A program made the position numbers and the translations under genes. Shown here in pieces: positions 59,501-64,000 of a stretch of DNA of 64,000 bases. Within the stretch, counting starts at the first letter, position 1. Each line of letters begins with the position of its first letter. The notes under the pieces were generated by a model, which ran no database searches, was not told the DNA's origin, and saw only the letters and a list, made by a program, of their open reading frames with translations. Location: NCBI GenBank assembly GCA_907165135.1, contig OU015568.1, positions 15,387,208 to 15,451,207 of the forward strand. The letters are read 5' to 3'. Source of the stretch: Oikopleura dioica. Its lineage: Eukaryota; Chordata; Appendicularia; Copelata; Oikopleuridae.

Positions 59501-59841
59501 AAAGGCTGAACTCAATTAAACCGCTAGTTTCAAAATATTCTAAAAAATTTTATAAATTAAATATTTTAGTAGAATAATTTAGTTAGTGGGAATAATTTAT
59601 TTATTTTTATTGGTCAAAACAGCCTCTTTTCCCTTGATCCCCGAATATGGGCAAAAAGGGAAAAGTGGCTATTTTGACCAATCTAAATTAATTATTACTT
59701 CAAGAATAGTTAAAAATGTACTATCTCCGTCGTCATCCTCTTCTGCTTGTACTTGAGCAAAATCTAGAAAAAGAAAACTAAAAAGCTGAAAAGTGGTTAT
59801 TTTGTCATTTTTTGGTCTTTTTTGAATTGACCAGAATTCAT
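56523..59841 (-). CDS. Single-pass membrane protein of unknown family, 195 residues
   Basis: Proposed exons: 59841-59832 (MNS plus one base), 59763-59699, 58268-58097, 56913-56838 and 56787-56523, totalling 588 nt in frame. The N-terminal half is acidic and polar (FAQVQAEEDDDGDSTF, then CSPILTDLLSNLPDLTDTVL), followed by EYMNEIQKFLENGKEMKVF, a strong transmembrane helix (FLIIGFLGLPAFILFFSILF) and a polar tail with NICGLETKN. The last three exons are well supported by GT-AG borders and protein-like composition. The two 5' exons are less certain: a 10-nt first exon and a 1430-nt intron. The large introns hold a TGAGTCA hairpin and telomere-like words. No family recognised. Confidence 0.6.
57820..57865 (+). 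repeat. Interstitial telomere-like repeat in an intron
   Basis: AAGGGTTAGAG and GTTAGGGTTAGGGTAA are short TTAGGG-type runs inside an intron of the membrane-protein gene. Confidence 0.65.
58497..58585. repeat. TGAGTCA hairpin repeat (copy f, full)
   Basis: ACCTGTGTAGAAAACCTGAG on the left pairs with GGACCCTGACTCAGGTTTCA and ACACAG on the right around a loop of about 35 bp. With copy c it defines the family ends. It lies in a long intron of the minus-strand membrane-protein gene. Confidence 0.8.
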
Positions 59842-60681
59842 TTCTGGACAATGAAAATAACGTGCTCAGGCGCGTTTATATGGCCTGGTTGTCGGGCAAA
59901 ATTATTAATGCCCCCAGAAGCAGGTTGTTTGAGAATATAAAAATTGAAAGTTTTTTTTTTGAGCGATACTTTGATTGATGACTATTGAATTAGATTTGTT
60001 TATCTTAAAATCTATCATAATTTTATGTTTAAATTTCAATCTACATCTGAATCTAAAGATAAAATATATTTTCATCGATCGACTTGATTGGCCGATTGGC
60101 TCGACCAATCAAATTGACGGATGAAAATATTCGTTATCGGGAAACGCCAGTGTAAGAATTTAAACTATGAATACGATAGAATAACTGACAGAAAACAAAT
60201 TAATTGGTTAATTGATAAGTTCGAAAATATTGTGATAAGGATTTCTGCTCAATAAAATTTCGAGGAGATACCCTTAGCGTAAAGAAAATAGTGTTGCCGT
60301 AAAAATCATAATTTTTTATGTTTTTTACAATTTTGAGATTTGAAAAGTCGAGTTTGAAATACGTATAGTTGCTCAGAATTTTGGAAAAAAAATTTTGGAA
60401 GTTGTCGAAATTTTCGATATTCGGCGCGCTCGAATTATTCGGCAGCAGCTGAGAATTTCTTCTTTTGTTGGATTTTCGTATTGAAGACCAATCAAAGGTT
60501 TTTGAACTGGCTTGGTTGCAGGTTACAGGCAGGAGTTTGGCGGTTCTTTTTTTTTCTTCGGTTGAGTTTCGACCAATTTTTTGATTTATACTTAATTTCG
60601 CCGGTTTTACCACTTTTAAAAATATTTACAAAAATCGTGGAGTTTGAGCTTAGAGTCTTGAGATGCAGCAAATTGCGCCAT
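59842..60681. other. Spacer with an unplaced open frame
   Basis: A minus-strand open stretch (60613-60200, Asn/Lys-rich, 137 codons) has no ATG and no recognised motif. It could be 3' untranslated sequence of the POFUT-like gene or an unassigned exon. Confidence 0.4.
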
Positions 60682-63600
60682 CTAGCGGAGCGTTGAGCTG
60701 GATGTTCGTAGACTTGTGCTCGTCGTGAAATTCGAGCTGAATATTTATTTTATAATTTGTAAAATCTTAAAGAGTGAGAGAAGGAATTTTTTTCTCCCTA
60801 TGGTAAATTTAAGGGTATATCGACATATTTTTACCTGAATGGCCCGAAATCTTCAATGAGTTTGATGACTGACATCTCGTAGAAGTATTTGTCCTCCATG
60901 ATGCGCTCCTTTAAAAAATAAGGATGGTGAAAAAATCAATGACATAGTGAGTTTGGTCGTCGATTCAAACCTTTCGGACATTAGCCGACCATCCGGAAAG
61001 CTCCGAAAAAATGAAATAATCGCCCCTGTAAGTGAGCTCTTGCTCAACAAGGCTCAGGACTTCCGACTTTTTTAGGGTTTACAGTGCTTTTGCTTCTTAT
61101 CTAACCCTCAGAGAATCATTGGTATTAAAATGTACATTCGGTCATTTTTGACTACTTTTAATATTTCTGGACATTTTTGTCAATTCGAAGCTTTTTGAAA
61201 AACCCTCCTTGTATTGCATCATCTCGCAATCGCCATAATTTTCATCCAAGAACTCTTGTGTATCAGTAGTTGTGACGACATCAAGCGACCAGCCTTCGTT
61301 TTCCAAAATACTCTTTGCAGAAAGAACGATACTCCTCATCTTTTCCGCTTCGCTTGGAGGAGTCGAGACGTAAAGTGCTAAAATAATATTAACAATCAAT
61401 TAACATACAGGCCAAAAACGGCCACGTTCAATAATTAGATAAAATCGAAACAGAAAAAATCAAAGAAACGTCAGAATGTCGTGTCCTGACCAGAATAGCG
61501 GTTTCCCTTTTTTGACAGACTTTGCATTTTGACCCGTTTGGGCACATATCCATATCAATTTGCCCCATTTAATTTCATGCTCATATCCATTTTGAATTTT
61601 CGAACAGACAGAGTTTTCGCTCGGGTTACGATACGATAATTACTCGGGAGAAAGTACGTACGCTAAAAGTCCCGTGATCCTCGAAGAAAAGTGAATATCT
61701 AATCTGAAGGCATTGGACTTGGATTTGTGTTTTATCCCGAGCGATATCCCTGGCGTTATCCAAATTCCCAAGTAGGTGGGCCTAATCCTCCAGCTAAGTA
61801 CTTACTCCCGGGGATCGCAAAGAAACACGACGAAAGAGATATTTTCGCGGCTCGAGTTTCAAGCTGATTCTATAGAACGCGAAGAAGAACGCGTGTTCGG
61901 TACCAGAAAGATTTCGAAAGCCTCCGGTAGTTATTAAGAATCAAGTCAAAAGTACCTGAGTGTTTTTGAGTAGCTCCAGTTAAAAAGGCATTGGTTTGGA
62001 GAATAAATCGGGCGAGAGCAAGTGCAAGTCCTTTTGATCCAGTCTTCTCCAACACAGTACAAACCTGTAATTCAGAGTTGTTTTAATTTGAGAAAAAATG
62101 AATTTGAGTTATTGAAAAATTTTTTATCAATAATGAAAGAAAGAAAATCTCGGTAAAACAGGTTATGGCTGATTCGCAACAAGCCTCTTACAAGCCTTTT
62201 GATTGGCTTGAAGTTAAAATCAAGCATTTTGATTGGCTAACAATATGTATTCGAACGATGTTATTGCAGATAACATTAATTCTGATAAATTATAAGAATG
62301 GAACTTGCCTCTCCCTTTCTGCCTTGTTGGGGCTTTGAGCAAACGCTTGACCATTCTCCAGCATCGTATCGGTAATGAAATGCAATGTAGGGTCCATTGA
62401 TGAACTTCTGCTGGAACTTTGTTGCGATTTCGCGAATGTACTCTGGCTTGCGAGTGTGTCCAACAATCTGAGAAAAAGAGTTAGTTTAACTGTTTCTGTT
62501 ACATAGCCTTATGGAAGTCAAAGCAATGTTGACACCCTTATTTAGGCGCCAAAATATCATAAAAAAAGAAATTCGTATTATAAATTGAATATTTTTATAA
62601 ATCTTGACCTCTCGATGACGTTTTATTCCGGTAAAAGTTGCTCTCAGCAATTATAAGTAGCATAATCATCAACAATCAAACACTGCTTTTTATGTTTTGA
62701 GATTAAATAATTATAAAATGATTGGTCTGTTGTGTCAGTAAATTCAGTAAAGAGACCTTATTTACTTTACGCATTATCTTAGGGGCAATAGAGCTTTTAA
62801 TAGGACTACTTTGTAAAGACGTGTTCTTAGATAGCAAACGCGATTTTATTACAGTAAAACTGCCTTTTCCACTGCTCGTTTTAATGTCAATTTTGCAAAA
62901 ACAAAACACGGGATAAGAGTAAACCTCGGATATCCTCGACACGCGGCCGTTAAAGCTACGGAAATCGACAGTTAAGATTTAGAAATATTTAATAAAGCCA
63001 ATTAGGATCTATGACCGTCTTTCCAGATATTTCATTTTTTGGAGATTTGCAAAGGATAGATTCTAATCCTTGAAATACAGTTTGTTTGTTTTCGAACCGG
63101 TTACTCAAGAAAAAGAAGGGAAATCTTGCGGGTGTTTGCAAAATTTCAGCTTAGCTCGGAGCGGTTATCTGGCTAGCTTGATAAGTCGGGATCTCCTAGG
63201 GGATTATCCCACCCATCGGGCATGGTTATGTAACGCGCTTTTACCTGGTAGAAGAACTGCTCCCCCGATGTGAGCGGCGAGTCTTTTGCAGACCAAACAA
63301 CTGGGTATTTGTAAGTGTTGTACGGGAACAGCCAGGCGGCGCAGGGCTCAGTTGAGTTGTACAGACTTTGAACCAAGTCAGAACGGTAGCTTTTTAGGCG
63401 TTTTACAATGTTGATTTATCAATAGGAATAATATCAATCTTTAATTTTTGAGCAGAGCCAATGGGCTACTGTTTTGTAAGTATTCCGCTTATATTTTTAG
63501 TCTTAGTAAGGGAAGCTGTTTCAAAACCCAAAGCTTCCAATTTCCAAGTGCTCATAAAGCTAGTGACTTGGGTTAAAGGGACAATGCTCTCGTTTTTTTT

Positions 63601-64000
63601 GGAAAGAGTTATTACAAACGTGTTACGCGGGGTTGAAATAACTCAATAAACCAAGAATTGGAAATGTTCTAAAGCCCTTGGCAGCTTTTTAAATTCAGTA
63701 TTTCCTGAAATACGCGTGCTTTGGACAGTATTTTTCGTTAAAAAAATTGTGATTTTTCGTTTTTCAGTGAATTGTAAAAACGTTCCTAAGTTGAACTCCA
63801 GCGCCGGAAACCTTCGGAGATCGAGTAACGGGAATTGCAGTATCTAAGAAAGGTGCATTTTCGTCGAGCTAAAAATGATAATTAGTCTACTAAAGTGCTT
63901 TTTTATTCAATAAGGAAAAATTGCAAAAGGAAGATAATTTTAAATTAATCGTTTTCCGATTTTTATTTTATGAAAAATAAAGCTTACCTCATCATCGTCA
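60682..64000 (-). CDS. POFUT-like protein O-fucosyltransferase, partial at right edge
   Basis: Nine exons: 64000-63988 (runs off the window), 63868-63786, 63389-63245, 62467-62309, 62064-61956, 61377-61173, 61025-60971, 60908-60835 and 60736-60682. All phases agree, giving about 298 visible residues. Features of the GDP-fucose protein O-fucosyltransferase family: YPVVWSAKDSPLTSGEQ, then PYIAFHYRYDAGEW (the family's HxR substrate-binding segment), ALYVSTPPSEAEKM (like xVYVATDSE) and GDYFIFSELSGWSANVRKER near the end. The enzyme type transfers fucose to Ser/Thr of EGF or TSP1 repeats in the secretory pathway. A short Ser/Thr tail (SSNFTTSTSLRTSSS) precedes the stop. The fourth intron is GC-AG (GCAAGT); the second needs a GA donor (GAACGT) and is uncertain. 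The family call rests on motif order; a related fucosyltransferase is possible. Confidence 0.7.

Noticed and set aside
60200-60613. 137-codon minus frame as a separate gene
   Set aside because: It has no ATG, is Asn/Lys-rich, and sits just downstream of the POFUT-like stop, so it may be untranslated sequence.

Overview
The window looks like genomic DNA of a small, compact-genome chordate, most probably an appendicularian tunicate of the Oikopleura type. I infer this from three things: AT-rich spacers with introns of about 37-50 nt, several non-canonical introns (GC-AG and apparent GA-AG), and chordate-type modules (Gla, TSP1, EGF, Kelch, GH1, POFUT-like). Interstitial TTAGGG-type repeats fit an animal. 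No bacterial or organellar features were seen.

Layout. Positions 1-9 kb and 12-16.7 kb hold little that I can read as coding. A multi-domain pseudokinase-family gene (9.1-12.0 kb, minus) is broken by an inserted inverted-repeat element. A two-EGF membrane protein lies at 16.7-17.4 kb (minus), a Kelch-like protein at 20.8-22.7 kb (minus), and a 56-bp minisatellite at 23.2-23.9 kb. Two small minus-strand genes at 24.4-25.6 kb are only 32 bp apart. A kinase-family fragment sits at 32.3 kb. A RING protein and a complete seven-exon GH1 beta-glycosidase lie at 41.2-43.9 kb (plus). Between 45.7 and 55.8 kb is a cluster of Gla-domain copies, ENDOD1-like nuclease remnants and a second pseudokinase gene, bounded by two near-identical transposable elements. 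A five-exon membrane protein (56.5-59.8 kb) and a POFUT-like gene that runs off the right edge (60.7-64 kb) complete the window.

The strongest unusual signal is 45671-55809. Two directly oriented copies of one inverted-repeat element flank an 8.7-kb block. The outer flanks share the 8-bp word GAAAAGAT and the inner flanks share AAATAATC. This is the pattern expected if a circular DNA carrying the element integrated at another copy of it, or if a cointegrate formed. The block holds the decayed Gla/ENDOD1 cluster and the pseudokinase gene.

A second theme is inverted-repeat elements meeting gene structure. One MITE forms nearly all of an intron of the EGF gene, another starts inside a splice donor of the Gla gene, a third fills most of a Kelch intron, a fourth sits directly against the Gla start codon, and a fifth splits a pseudokinase exon. 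A lineage-specific gene family (pseudokinase, then a conserved LCVPIS module, then a terminal FSRPLTVTG module) occurs three times in the window and I do not recognise it as a described architecture.
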